This document shows positions 17,847 through 25,555 of a stretch of DNA of 64,000 nucleotides, one piece after another. Source of the stretch: Antrihabitans stalactiti (lineage in GTDB: Bacteria; Actinomycetota; Actinomycetes; Mycobacteriales; Mycobacteriaceae). Position 1 is the first letter of the stretch; every line of letters starts with the position of its first letter. The stretch covers positions 62,001 through 126,000 of the forward strand of contig NZ_VCQU01000013.1 of assembly GCF_012932915.1 (NCBI RefSeq), in the 5' to 3' direction. Below the pieces are notes generated by a model. It was given only the letters and a program-made list of their open reading frames with translations, had not been told where the DNA came from and made no database searches. A program made the position numbers and the translations under genes.

Positions 17847-18970
17847 CTTCTCGCTCCGAGCGCAGTCACGTACTCGTCGCGGACCTGTTGGTCGGAGACG
17901 CGGGTATAGATCCGTGTCGACTCCGGTGAGGCATGCCCGAGACGCTGCTGCAGCGCGAGCTCTCGCATCCCCGCTTCCCACATGGCTGTGGCGTGGGTGT
18001 GTCGGAGGGCGTGCGGGGTCTTGTCCTGGGTGCGCAACCCCAGTTTGTCGAGTCGGCGGGCGAACATACGCACCAACGCCGCGTACGACAGCGGTTCGCA
18101 GCGACGGGTGCCGGCACCGCCGACGAGGAACAGGAACGGGCTGTCCGAGTCCAGGGGCCGCTCATGCAGAACGTACCGATTGACAGCGTCGAGGGTGCGC
18201 GGCTCCAGCAGATCGACCACACGTTCGCGGCGTGACTTGCCGCGCGCGCCGCGGGGATGATCGTCTCGCTTACGCACGGTCACGCGACGCCGTCCGTAGG
18301 CGATATCGACCAGGTGCAAGCCCAGCACCTCGCCCGGTCGCAACCCGCCGTCGAGCATCAGCAACACCATCGCCATATCTCGCAGGTTCGAGATGCTGCC
18401 GAGCAAGGCCTCGACATCGTTGCCGCTCAGGGGCCGAGGCAGCCGGATCGGTAGCCGGACACGCACGTCTCGCCGAACACTTTGTTGGCGACTGGCCGCG
18501 CCCACGAACGGGCGATGACGCTCGGGCACCATCGACAGCGCGACGTCGCGTCGGCGGCGCATGGGATTCTCGCGATCGAACAGTTCAGCGATCGCTGCCC
18601 ACTCGTAAAAGCTCGACAACGCAGCCAGGACTCTGGCAACGCTCGCAGGTGACATCAACCGCCCGGCGGGACCGACGCCGCTGATGCCCAGTTGCTGTCG
18701 CGGCCGCCGCACCGGGCGCGCGCGCAGCCATGTGAGCAACTCGAGCGCGTTCGCTGCACGGAACTCGCGCCAGTCCAGGTTGTCCTCGGCTAGGAACTCG
18801 AATACCAGCCGAAGGTCGTACCCGTACGCCAACGCGGTGTTGGGGCTGCCTCCCGAGTCGATCACATGCCGCAGGAACTCTGTCACTGCGGCGATCGGCA
18901 TGCCGTCCGAGCCAACCAGCGCAACCGACGTCACCACGCCAGCGGTCTTGGTCACCTGCACCCGCACCAT
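17843..18970 (-). CDS. Tyrosine recombinase, Tn554 TnpA-like
   Basis: Recombinase of about 375 aa with an N-terminal SAM-like core-binding domain (TEFLRHVIDSGGSPNTALAY onwards) and a catalytic domain with Arg in DGGLRPGEVLGL, Lys in RGARGKSRRERV, PHALRHTHATAM (H-x-x-R), and LGHASPESTRIYTR (His and Tyr). All catalytic residues are present. It is translationally coupled to the larger recombinase by a GTGA overlap, the tnpA-tnpB order of Tn554. The start is uncertain: GTG at 19039 is the longest form and ATG at 18970 is the usual N-terminus length. Confidence 0.85.
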   Translation of the reverse strand: MVRVQVTKTAGVVTSVALVGSDGMPIAAVTEFLRHVIDSGGSPNTALAYGYDLRLVFEFLAEDNLDWREFRAANALELLTWLRARPVRRPRQQLGISGVGPAGRLMSPASVARVLAALSSFYEWAAIAELFDRENPMRRRRDVALSMVPERHRPFVGAASRQQSVRRDVRVRLPIRLPRPLSGNDVEALLGSISNLRDMAMVLLMLDGGLRPGEVLGLHLVDIAYGRRRVTVRKRDDHPRGARGKSRRERVVDLLEPRTLDAVNRYVLHERPLDSDSPFLFLVGGAGTRRCEPLSYAALVRMFARRLDKLGLRTQDKTPHALRHTHATAMWEAGMRELALQQRLGHASPESTRIYTRVSDQQVRDEYVTALGARR

Positions 18971-19068
18971 CACAGCGCACCACGTTCGAGGGGGATCGGG
19001 TCGCCGACTCGCCGGGGCTAAGGAAATCAGTTTGTCCACATAAGAGAGAGCTACAGAACAACGGGGGC

Positions 19069-19299
19069 GTGAACTGGGGCAGCGACTTCATCGCCATGTG
19101 CGAGGCATTCCGCCAGCACGTCCGTACAGGAACCCCGCTCGAGTTGGATGCGCTGGCGGCTGTCGACGAGGCAATCACCGCGGTTCGTGGCGGCGTATAC
19201 GACCCGGATGCGATCGACGTTCTCACCGTGCAGGCCGTGGCGTGGGTGCTGGCCAATCCCGAACGGGTCGACCTGCCGACGCCGAAGTACCGGCGTTGA
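19069..19299 (+). CDS. Hypothetical protein, 76 aa, possibly 5'-truncated
   Basis: The 76-aa product (starts VNWGSDFIAMCEAFRQHV) is acidic and mostly helical, with no signal peptide or membrane segment, and ends VDLPTPKYRR. I do not recognise a family. The frame stays open upstream of the GTG towards the recombinase gene, so it may be the C-terminal part of a gene cut by the mobile element. A GGGGG run just before the GTG is the only ribosome-binding candidate. Confidence 0.45.
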   Translation: MNWGSDFIAMCEAFRQHVRTGTPLELDALAAVDEAITAVRGGVYDPDAIDVLTVQAVAWVLANPERVDLPTPKYRR

Positions 19300-19344
19300 G
19301 GGCAAACTCAGGTTAGAAGCGGGCTAGGAGGGTATCCAGCCAGC

Positions 19345-19548
19345 ATGAGTGGAACCGACAAGATTCGAAACAAGGTCGACGAAGTATCAGGTCGCGTGAA
19401 GCAAGAGGTGGGTCGAGCCACCGGCGACCGGAGTCTCGAAGCGCGTGGCCGCGCGAAGAAGACCGGCGCAAACCTGAAACAGGCAGGCGAGAAGATCAAG
19501 GATGCCTTCGGCTTCGGTGGCCGTCGCAGGCGGAATCGCCGAATCTGA
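19345..19548 (+). CDS. CsbD family stress protein
   Basis: This 67-aa hydrophilic protein starts MSGTDKIRNKVDEVSGRVKQ and continues with the CsbD repeat pattern GRATGDRSLEARGRAKKTG. The family is induced by general stress; its molecular function is unknown. The tail is unusually basic (GGRRRRNRRI). It lies 12 bp before a DoxX-type gene on the same strand, so the two may be co-transcribed. Confidence 0.9.
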   Translation: MSGTDKIRNKVDEVSGRVKQEVGRATGDRSLEARGRAKKTGANLKQAGEKIKDAFGFGGRRRRNRRI

Positions 19549-19560
19549 CAGTCTGGTGGA

Positions 19561-19992
19561 GTGACCTACAAGCGAAGATTGCGAAGCCTGGCGCAGGCTG
19601 GCCTGGGTACCGTGCTGGCGGGCGCGGGTATCGGCCACCTGACGGTGCTGCGCGAAGAGTTTCAGGCGCAAGTGCCGCCGTGGTTGCCGCTGGATGCAGA
19701 CTTCGTGGTGCTCGCGTCCGGGGCCGTGGAGATCGGTCTGGGTGGAGCACTGCTCCTGACGTGGCGTCAGCCTGGCCGGGCAGCGCTGGGTGCGGCAGCC
19801 GCGGCGTTCTTCGTGGCGGTGTTCCCGGGCAATGTCGCTCAATTCGTCGAACATAGAGACGCTTTCGGACTCGACACCGACTTTGCCCGAGGTGCTCGGT
19901 TGCTGGGCCAGCCGGTGCTCGTGGCGTGGGCGCTGCTTGCGACCGACGCGTGGAAGGTCTACTCCTCGAGACAACAGAAGGAACTTCGATGA
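19561..19992 (+). CDS. DoxX-like integral membrane protein
   Basis: This 143-aa protein has about four hydrophobic segments: AQAGLGTVLAGAGIGHLTV, VVLASGAVEIGLGGALLL, AALGAAAAAFFVAVFPGNVA and LGQPVLVAWALLATDAW. The segment pattern with FPGNVAQFVEHRDAFGLDT fits DoxX/DoxD-like proteins of uncertain function, some linked to thiol stress. GTG start. Its stop overlaps the next start by four bases (ATGA), so it is coupled to the saccharopine-dehydrogenase-like gene. Confidence 0.8.
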   Translation: MTYKRRLRSLAQAGLGTVLAGAGIGHLTVLREEFQAQVPPWLPLDADFVVLASGAVEIGLGGALLLTWRQPGRAALGAAAAAFFVAVFPGNVAQFVEHRDAFGLDTDFARGARLLGQPVLVAWALLATDAWKVYSSRQQKELR

Positions 19993-21080
19993 CAGCTCGT
20001 ATCCTGCTTTTCGGCGCGACCGGCTACACCGGCGATCTCACGGCACGCGCGTTGGTTCGTCGTGGCGCGTCGCCCGTGCTGGTAGCCCGCAGCGCCGATC
20101 GGGTGGCAAATCTCGCCGCCGAACTCGGTGGACTCGACACCGAGGTCGCCAACGCAGCCGACCCGGCATCGGTGGCCGCTGTTGTCCGTCGCGGTGATGT
20201 GCTGATCAGTACGGTCGGCCCGTTTCTCCGATTCGGCGAGCCTGCGGTGCGCGCCGCTGCCGAGGTGGGGGCGCATTACTTCGATTCGACAGGCGAGGGC
20301 CCGTTCATCAAGGACGTCTTCGACCGCTTCGGGCCGGTCGCGGAAAAGACTGGCGCTGCACTTGTTCCGGCGTTCGGCTTCGACTTCGTGCCGGGAGCGC
20401 TCGCGGGCGCGCTTGCTTTGCGTAAGGCCGGACAAGATGCGGTGACCGTCGACGTCGGCTACTTCGTGTCGCAGTTCGGTACCAGCGGCGGCACCCGGGC
20501 TTCCGTCGCGGGAGTAATGCTCGAGGAAGGCTTTGCGTTCCGGGACGGCGAGGTGCGGACCGAGCGGACCGGTCGACGTACCCGTGGTTTCGATGTGCGC
20601 GGCAAGAACATGCACGCGGTGTCCGTCCCCGGCGCCGAACACTTCACGCTTCCTGCGATCCACCCGACCCTTCGTGACGTCGGCGTATTTCTCGGCGCCC
20701 CGCAAGCACTCGCACGGGGAATGTCGGTGAGCACGCTCCTGAGCACACCGGTCCGTCGGGTCGCGCCGCTGAAGGCGATCGCGGGTGCCGTTGCGAACAA
20801 GTTCGTGACCGGTTCGAGCGGCGGACCGTCGGCCGAGCATCGGGCGAAATCGTCGGTGACGGTCGTGGCGGAGGCAACGTCGGCTACCGGGGAGATCCTC
20901 GCCACGGTCACTCTCGCCGGACCCGACCCGTACGACTTCACGGCCGATATTCTCGCCTGGGGTGCAACGACCGCGGCTGAAGGGAAGCTGCGCGGTTCGG
21001 GTGCGCTCGGACCTGTCGGCGCATTCGGGCTCGACGAGCTCGTCGAGGGCTGCGCAGCAGTGGGTCTTCGCGAGGTCTAG
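19989..21080 (+). CDS. Saccharopine-dehydrogenase-like NAD(P)-binding protein (trans-acting enoyl-reductase type)
   Basis: This 363-aa protein opens with a Rossmann motif (ILLFGATGYTGDLTARALVRRG) and continues with VLISTVGPFLRFGEPAVRAA and HYFDSTGEGPFIKDV, the pattern of the saccharopine-dehydrogenase NADP-binding family that includes mycobacterial Rv2449c and Rv2953. Members act as trans-acting enoyl reductases or are uncharacterised. The true lysine-pathway enzyme is unlikely. The ATG overlaps the DoxX stop. A second family member lies at 29890. Confidence 0.85.
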   Translation: MTARILLFGATGYTGDLTARALVRRGASPVLVARSADRVANLAAELGGLDTEVANAADPASVAAVVRRGDVLISTVGPFLRFGEPAVRAAAEVGAHYFDSTGEGPFIKDVFDRFGPVAEKTGAALVPAFGFDFVPGALAGALALRKAGQDAVTVDVGYFVSQFGTSGGTRASVAGVMLEEGFAFRDGEVRTERTGRRTRGFDVRGKNMHAVSVPGAEHFTLPAIHPTLRDVGVFLGAPQALARGMSVSTLLSTPVRRVAPLKAIAGAVANKFVTGSSGGPSAEHRAKSSVTVVAEATSATGEILATVTLAGPDPYDFTADILAWGATTAAEGKLRGSGALGPVGAFGLDELVEGCAAVGLREV

Positions 21081-21083
21081 CGC

Positions 21084-21830
21084 TCAAATCGGTAGTGCGG
21101 CTTTGGTTTTCTTGACAGCGGCGCGAAGGCTGCGTTGCAGGGCGCGTCGCGCGAAGTCGACGGTGAAGATGGTGTCTTCGCCGAATTGCTGCTCACGGCG
21201 CAGGGCTTCGTCGGTGGGTAGGTCGAACGACGCGTAGGTGGCGGCCCGGTCGCCGAGCATGCACGTGTTCGGATGGCTGGCAATGAGTTCGGCTAGCTCG
21301 ATCGCAGCGGTCAGTGCGGTACCGGCACGAACCGTGCGATTGACGAATCCGATCGCCTGCGCTTCGTCGACGTCGAATTCGCGGCCGGTGAGAATGAGGT
21401 CGAGTGCCCGGCCGATCCCGATGATGCGCGGGAGTCGCACGGTCCCGCCGTCGACGAGTGGGACGCCGTGCCGGCGGTCGAAGAACCCGAACTTGGCGGT
21501 GTCACCCGCGACTCGTAGGTCGCACATGGCGGCGAGTTCGAGTCCGCCTGCGACGCACCAACCTTCGATCGCGGCGACGACAGGTTTGGCGATGAGCCGG
21601 CGCGTTGGACCGAGCGGTCCGTCGTCGTGCAGATCAGGCAACCGGTTGAGATCGGCACCGGAGCAGAAGGCTTGCTCGTCGCCGTAGAGGACCGCGACCT
21701 TGGCGTCGGGGTCGGCCTCGAAGGCAGCGAACTCATGGCGCAACCGATCGGCAGTCGCGGTGTCGACGGCGTTGCGCACGAGCGGGCGGCCGATGCGGAT
21801 AGTGGTGACCGGACTGTTCGACATCGTCAT
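21084..21830 (-). CDS. Enoyl-CoA hydratase/isomerase family protein
   Basis: Crotonase-fold protein of 248 aa. The oxyanion-hole segments are present as DEQAFCSGADLNRL (about residues 50-63) and IEGWCVAGGLELAAMCDLRV (about 88-107). The second catalytic-Glu region reads DRRHGVPLVDGGTVRLPRIIG, in which the Glu of classical hydratases is not obvious, so isomerase or other crotonase chemistry is possible. The ATG overlaps the stop of the upstream tetR gene by four bases, so it is co-transcribed with and probably repressed by that regulator. Confidence 0.88.
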   Translation of the reverse strand: MTMSNSPVTTIRIGRPLVRNAVDTATADRLRHEFAAFEADPDAKVAVLYGDEQAFCSGADLNRLPDLHDDGPLGPTRRLIAKPVVAAIEGWCVAGGLELAAMCDLRVAGDTAKFGFFDRRHGVPLVDGGTVRLPRIIGIGRALDLILTGREFDVDEAQAIGFVNRTVRAGTALTAAIELAELIASHPNTCMLGDRAATYASFDLPTDEALRREQQFGEDTIFTVDFARRALQRSLRAAVKKTKAALPI

Positions 21831-22444
21831 TTCCTGTCATCGATCTTGTTGAGCGCGGCGAAGATTCGACGGCTTCGTTGGATCATTTGGGCGGCAGACT
21901 GTTCGGGGTGCCGTAGCCACCAGCCCACGAGTGCGGTGACCGTGCTCATCCACACATCGGTCAACAACGACAGGTCGTCGGATTCGAGGTGATCCAGTTC
22001 GGCGAGCCCGGCGACACCGCGGGCGGCCTGCGCTGCAATGGTGGTCCGTACCTGACGCGCTGCGGCATCAGCCGGTCCGCCGAGGGGAGTGGTGCGGTCG
22101 TTGATGACGTTCCAGTCGTGCGGACGGGGTTGGAGCCCCGTGAAGATTGCGGCAAGTGTGTCGTCCGCCGTCTGGACCGGACCTTGGCCGGTCGAAATCG
22201 CCCGCTCGATCGGGTCGATCACATTCCGGCCTGCACGTTCGACGCATGCGACGAACAGCCCGTCCTTCGACCCGAAGTAGTTGAGTACGAGCTGTTTCGA
22301 CACTTCTGCCTGAGCCGCGATGGCCGACAACGCCGCTCCCGCATAGCCGTAGCGGCCGAACTCGCCGGCGGCGGCGTCGAGAATCTGCTCTTCGCGTTGT
22401 GCGCGCGGCACACCTTTCGTTCCCGCCGCTCTGCGATCAGCCAC
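21827..22444 (-). CDS. TetR family transcriptional regulator of the enoyl-CoA hydratase
   Basis: Regulator of about 205 aa with the TetR DNA-binding region EEQILDAAAGEFGRYGYAGA and IAAQAEVSKQLVLNYFGSKD near residues 20-60. The GTG at 22444 has GAGAGGA at 7 bases; the GTG at 22450 is too close to it. A 31-bp inverted repeat at 22461-22491 lies just upstream, over the likely promoter. Divergent from a FUSC-family exporter gene, which may be a second target. Confidence 0.9.
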   Translation of the reverse strand: MADRRAAGTKGVPRAQREEQILDAAAGEFGRYGYAGAALSAIAAQAEVSKQLVLNYFGSKDGLFVACVERAGRNVIDPIERAISTGQGPVQTADDTLAAIFTGLQPRPHDWNVINDRTTPLGGPADAAARQVRTTIAAQAARGVAGLAELDHLESDDLSLLTDVWMSTVTALVGWWLRHPEQSAAQMIQRSRRIFAALNKIDDRK

Positions 22445-22460
22445 CAGCACATCCTCTCAT

Positions 22461-22491
22461 TTGACCGATCGGTAATTTACCAATCGGTCAA
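22461..22491. promoter_or_regulatory. Predicted TetR operator, 31-bp inverted repeat
   Basis: TTGACCGATCGGTAA and TTACCAATCGGTCAA face each other around a single T. The 15-bp arms pair at 14 of 15 positions. The core ACCGATCGGT matches the common pattern of actinobacterial TetR operators. It lies 17 bp upstream of the tetR start at 22444 and 54 bp before the FUSC gene, so it could control both divergent promoters. Confidence 0.75.
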
Positions 22492-22544
22492 CGGGGGGTC
22501 AAGCTGGGCCTGATGTCGACACTTCGCGTCGCGCAACAGACGAC

Positions 22545-24209
22545 GTGCTGTTGAATCCAATCGTGGACTCCCCGTTGCCGGCAGTGCCTCGGCGTCGATC
22601 GCTGTTGGTCGCAACGCCCGGGACGCCCGTGCGCTGGGCCGCGGGATTGCGGTCCGCGGTGGCGTTCGGTCTTCCAGCGCTGATTTTCGTGGTCGCGGGG
22701 TACAGCCGCGAGGCGCTCATCGTGTCGGTCGGAGCGTTCGCGGTGATGTACGGCGAAGGGCGACCGTACCGTGCGCGCTGGCGGGCAGTCGTGGTTGCCG
22801 GCGCGGGTCTGGCGGCGGCAGCCGTTCTCGGCGCGGCCGTCGGCACGCAGATCGATGGCCTGTGGCCGGCGGCGGGCAAGATCGACCACTTCATCGAGGT
22901 CGCGTTGCTGTCGGTCATAGCTTGCGTTGCGGTGTTCATCGTGAGTGCGCTGCGAGCCGGACCGCCAGGTGCGTTCTTCTTCATGTTGGTCTGCGCGGTC
23001 GGCATGGGGGTTGCGCGGGCCGGCATTCCCGTCGGCACCGTTGCGGCATGCGCGGTGGTCGGAATCGTCTCGTCGGTCGTGGTGTCGATGGCTGGAATGT
23101 TGTTCGACCGCAGCGCTCCCGAGCGGGCCGCCGTAGCCAGGGCCGTCGGTGCAATCGACGCCTACGTCGAATTACGAGAGCGTGGTGAGCCTGCGGTCGC
23201 CGCCCATCGTGCTGCCGCTGCGCTGCTGCACGGAGGGTGGGTTGCCCTCTACGACGCCGGTATTCCGCAACGAGCGCCGGACTCGGACCTGGTCACGATG
23301 CTGTTGGCGAAGCATCGGCAATTCATCGGCGTCGTCGCGGCAGACCCAGCCGAACAACTCGATCCGCCGTTGCCGTTGGGGGCGGCGGGGAAGCGGTCGC
23401 GCGCCCACCGGTCGTTGACCGTGCACTCGCATGCGGCTGTCTCCGCGACGCGCGCGCTCGTTGCATCGGGAGTCGCGGGCAGCGTCGGCATCCTCCTGGA
23501 CCTCGGTCGGCCCGACTGGGCCGTGATCAGCGCCGTTCTGGTTGTACACCAGGGGCCAGACCGCATAGTCGGAACGGTTCGGGGCTTACACCGTCTGGTC
23601 GGGACGGTCGTCGGTCTGGCGCTGTTCGCCGTCGCGTATCAGGTCGGCGCGACGGGAGCGGCTCTGGTGCTCCTGCTGATGGTGTTGATGTTTCTCATCG
23701 ATCTGATGATCGCCCGAAACTACGGCGTTGCCGTCATGTTCATTACCCCGGTCGCGCTGCTGATCGGTGGCGTGGGCGCATCTGGCGGACCGATCGCGGC
23801 ACCTATGCGAGATCGATTGATCGAGACGCTGATTGGGGTCGTCGTCGCGCTCGCGACCCTGTGGCTGGTCGTACCGCGTGCTCATCGGCACAACTTGAAA
23901 TGGGCTGACGCTCGCGTCCTCGATTCGACCGCGGGCTTGCTACACGCCTTGCGGACTGAAAATCCGAATAGTGATGCAGCCCTTGTGCTTCGGCGAGACC
24001 TACAGCTCGACTTGGTGATCGACGACGAATGCGGGCACCGCGCGGTCCGTGACGAAGTCGAATGGGCCCGGCTGCACTGGTCGCGGCATACCGACACGAT
24101 TCGCGTCGGCTACGACCTCCTCTTGCAATGTTGGGAGACGCCTCCCGGCGAGCTGATTGCGGACCCGGACGGGTGGGCAACACGGATCGAGAAAGCTCGC
24201 TTACAGTGA
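22545..24209 (+). CDS. FUSC family (aromatic acid exporter-like) membrane protein
   Basis: This 554-aa protein has two membrane blocks of about five to six segments (about residues 28-190 and 305-440) separated and followed by hydrophilic helical regions, the architecture of FUSC/AaeB-type proteins. The segment GRPDWAVISAVLVVHQGPDRIVG... matches the conserved loop after the first helix of the second block. It is a predicted exporter of small organic acids or a stress protein. The GTG at 22545 and another at 22563 are possible starts. Its last 9 bases overlap the convergent hydratase gene. Confidence 0.8.
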   Translation: MLLNPIVDSPLPAVPRRRSLLVATPGTPVRWAAGLRSAVAFGLPALIFVVAGYSREALIVSVGAFAVMYGEGRPYRARWRAVVVAGAGLAAAAVLGAAVGTQIDGLWPAAGKIDHFIEVALLSVIACVAVFIVSALRAGPPGAFFFMLVCAVGMGVARAGIPVGTVAACAVVGIVSSVVVSMAGMLFDRSAPERAAVARAVGAIDAYVELRERGEPAVAAHRAAAALLHGGWVALYDAGIPQRAPDSDLVTMLLAKHRQFIGVVAADPAEQLDPPLPLGAAGKRSRAHRSLTVHSHAAVSATRALVASGVAGSVGILLDLGRPDWAVISAVLVVHQGPDRIVGTVRGLHRLVGTVVGLALFAVAYQVGATGAALVLLLMVLMFLIDLMIARNYGVAVMFITPVALLIGGVGASGGPIAAPMRDRLIETLIGVVVALATLWLVVPRAHRHNLKWADARVLDSTAGLLHALRTENPNSDAALVLRRDLQLDLVIDDECGHRAVRDEVEWARLHWSRHTDTIRVGYDLLLQCWETPPGELIADPDGWATRIEKARLQ

Positions 24210-25010
24210 TGTGGATCGGGTGCCTGCTCGTCCGGAGTCGGTCTTCTCGAAGAACTGATCGAGTAGTCCGCGCGCCTCGTCTTGGTCGACGCAGGTGTAG
24301 GAGTTCCAGCCCTCGATGCGCAGTTGATCATCGAGCGGCTTGCCGACGATTTCCAGAATCGTCTCCTTCGCCGAGCGGACGGCACGCTGCGAGTTGCGCA
24401 GGATTTGGCGGGCCAGAAGTTCGGCCTCGTCCATAAGTTGTTCGTGTGGAACGACTTTCGTCACCATGTTGCACTGGAGTGCGCGCTGCGCGTCGATCGG
24501 TTCGGCGGTGAGCACCATTTGCATCGCGACGCCGACGCCGCAGGTGTTTACGAGCCTGGTGATACCGCCGTCGCCGTGATGAAACCCGCGGCGAGCTTCG
24601 AACGAGCCCAACTTGGCGCGGTCGGAGGCCAGCCGCAGGTCGCACGCCAGGGCCAGTTCTAGTCCGCCCGCGAGTGCCCACCCGTTGACCGCGGCGATTG
24701 TGGGCTTGGTGATGCGATGAAGTCCGCGCGTGATTCCACCGAAACCGAGGTCGACGATCTCGCGGACCCGGCTCGGTGCAGCGTCGACGTAGTTGATCGG
24801 AACGTAGGTTGCGAGGTCGGCGCCGGCGCAGAACGCGTCGCCTGTTCCGGTCAGGATTGCGACGTCGACGGTATCGTCGTCGCGGAAGTCGGCCCAGATT
24901 CGGCACAGCTCTTCGTGCATCTCGGGGGTCACTGCATTCTTGGCCTCAGGCCGATTCAGCGTGATGAACGCGATCCGATCGCGCTTCGCGTATTCGATGG
25001 TCTCGATCAC
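24201..25010 (-). CDS. Enoyl-CoA hydratase/isomerase family protein
   Basis: This 269-aa crotonase-fold protein begins GTG-ATC-GAG. Oxyanion-hole segments are GDAFCAGADLATYV (about 58-71) and AAVNGWALAGGLELALACDLR (given in part; about 105-125). The region SFEARRGFHHGDGGITRL carries a different residue pattern from classical hydratases. The C-terminal DQDEARGLLDQFFEKT is typical of the family. A strong 34-bp dyad lies 38 bp upstream, between this gene and gtrA. Confidence 0.9.
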   Translation of the reverse strand: MIETIEYAKRDRIAFITLNRPEAKNAVTPEMHEELCRIWADFRDDDTVDVAILTGTGDAFCAGADLATYVPINYVDAAPSRVREIVDLGFGGITRGLHRITKPTIAAVNGWALAGGLELALACDLRLASDRAKLGSFEARRGFHHGDGGITRLVNTCGVGVAMQMVLTAEPIDAQRALQCNMVTKVVPHEQLMDEAELLARQILRNSQRAVRSAKETILEIVGKPLDDQLRIEGWNSYTCVDQDEARGLLDQFFEKTDSGRAGTRSTSL

Positions 25011-25047
25011 CGCATAATTGTGCGCCTTCGGTGCCGCGCATCACGGC

Positions 25048-25081
25048 ACTACGGCTGTAGTAATTTCACTACAGACGTAGT
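25048..25081. promoter_or_regulatory. 34-bp inverted repeat in the hydratase/gtrA divergent gap
   Basis: ACTACGGCTGTAGT and ACTACAGACGTAGT flank AATTTC. The 14-bp arms pair at 13 of 14 positions. Each arm itself contains two ACTAC/GTAGT elements, so the site reads as four quarter-sites. It is probably an operator for both divergent genes, but no regulator gene is adjacent, so the protein that binds it must be encoded elsewhere. Confidence 0.7.
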
Positions 25082-25093
25082 AACGTGTCCTGC

Positions 25094-25555
25094 ATGGCGA
25101 AGGCGCTGATCCAACTCATCCGGTTCGCGACCGTAGGCGGTCTGTGCAACGTCGTCTACTTCGTGATTTTCCTGTCCCTGCGTGGCGACGGCGCTCAGCT
25201 GGCGAACATGGTTGCGACGATCGTGAGCACGGCTCTGGCGAACGAGCTGCATCGCCGCCTCACCTTCCATGCCGCCGGGCGGGTCGGCTGGTTCGAGGCT
25301 CAGTGGGCAGGCGGCGGATTGGCGTTCGTCGGACTCGCGGTCAGCTCGACCGCGATCGCGCTGCTGCACTTCGCCTTTCCTGCGGTCGGCGGCGTCATGA
25401 CGGGGTTGGTCGTGATCGGGGTCGGTGCAGCCGTCGGTGGAATGCGCTTCCTCGCGCTCCGGAGTTGGGTCTTCGCAGATCGCGCGGCCCCGACCGAGGT
25501 CGTGAGTCTTTTGGGAGTCCATGGACTCCCAAAAGACTCACGAGTGTTGGTCTAG
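25094..25555 (+). CDS. GtrA family membrane protein
   Basis: This protein of about 153 aa has four hydrophobic segments, starting LIRFATVGGLCNVVYFVIF and including NELHRRLTFH after the second segment, as in GtrA-like proteins that help flip or transfer polyprenyl-linked sugars. The ATG at 25094 is preferred over GTG at 25085 because the family begins close to the first helix. The last 18 codons (VVSLLGVHGLPKDSRVLV) are encoded by the palindromic repeat at 25500-25543, so the C-terminus has been extended or replaced by that repeat. Confidence 0.83.
   Translation: MAKALIQLIRFATVGGLCNVVYFVIFLSLRGDGAQLANMVATIVSTALANELHRRLTFHAAGRVGWFEAQWAGGGLAFVGLAVSSTAIALLHFAFPAVGGVMTGLVVIGVGAAVGGMRFLALRSWVFADRAAPTEVVSLLGVHGLPKDSRVLV
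25500..25543. repeat. Convergent-gap palindrome, copy 1
   Basis: A perfect 44-bp palindrome with 22-bp arms. Its left arm reads TCGTGAGTCTTTTGGGAGTC then CA. The outer CGTGAGTCTTTT is shared with copies at 36303 and 56025, while the inner stem differs with paired changes. It lies inside the 3' end of gtrA, just before the convergent secreted-protein gene that ends at 25552. There is no T-run after the stem on either strand, so it is not a standard intrinsic terminator. Confidence 0.9.

Larger units (their letters stand above)
15723..19040 (-). mobile_element. Tn554-like two-recombinase element (ends not defined)
   Basis: The coupled recombinase genes, one about 375 aa and one about 707 aa with a Cys-rich tail, are the hallmark of Tn554-type elements. 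A third gene (TnpC, or a third recombinase as in RIT elements) was not found. Elements of this type lack terminal inverted repeats and target duplications, and I see neither. No cargo gene lies between the recombinases and the flanks. Next to it are an acyl-CoA ligase remnant on one side and a short possibly truncated gene on the other, as expected for a recombination-active site. Confidence 0.6.
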
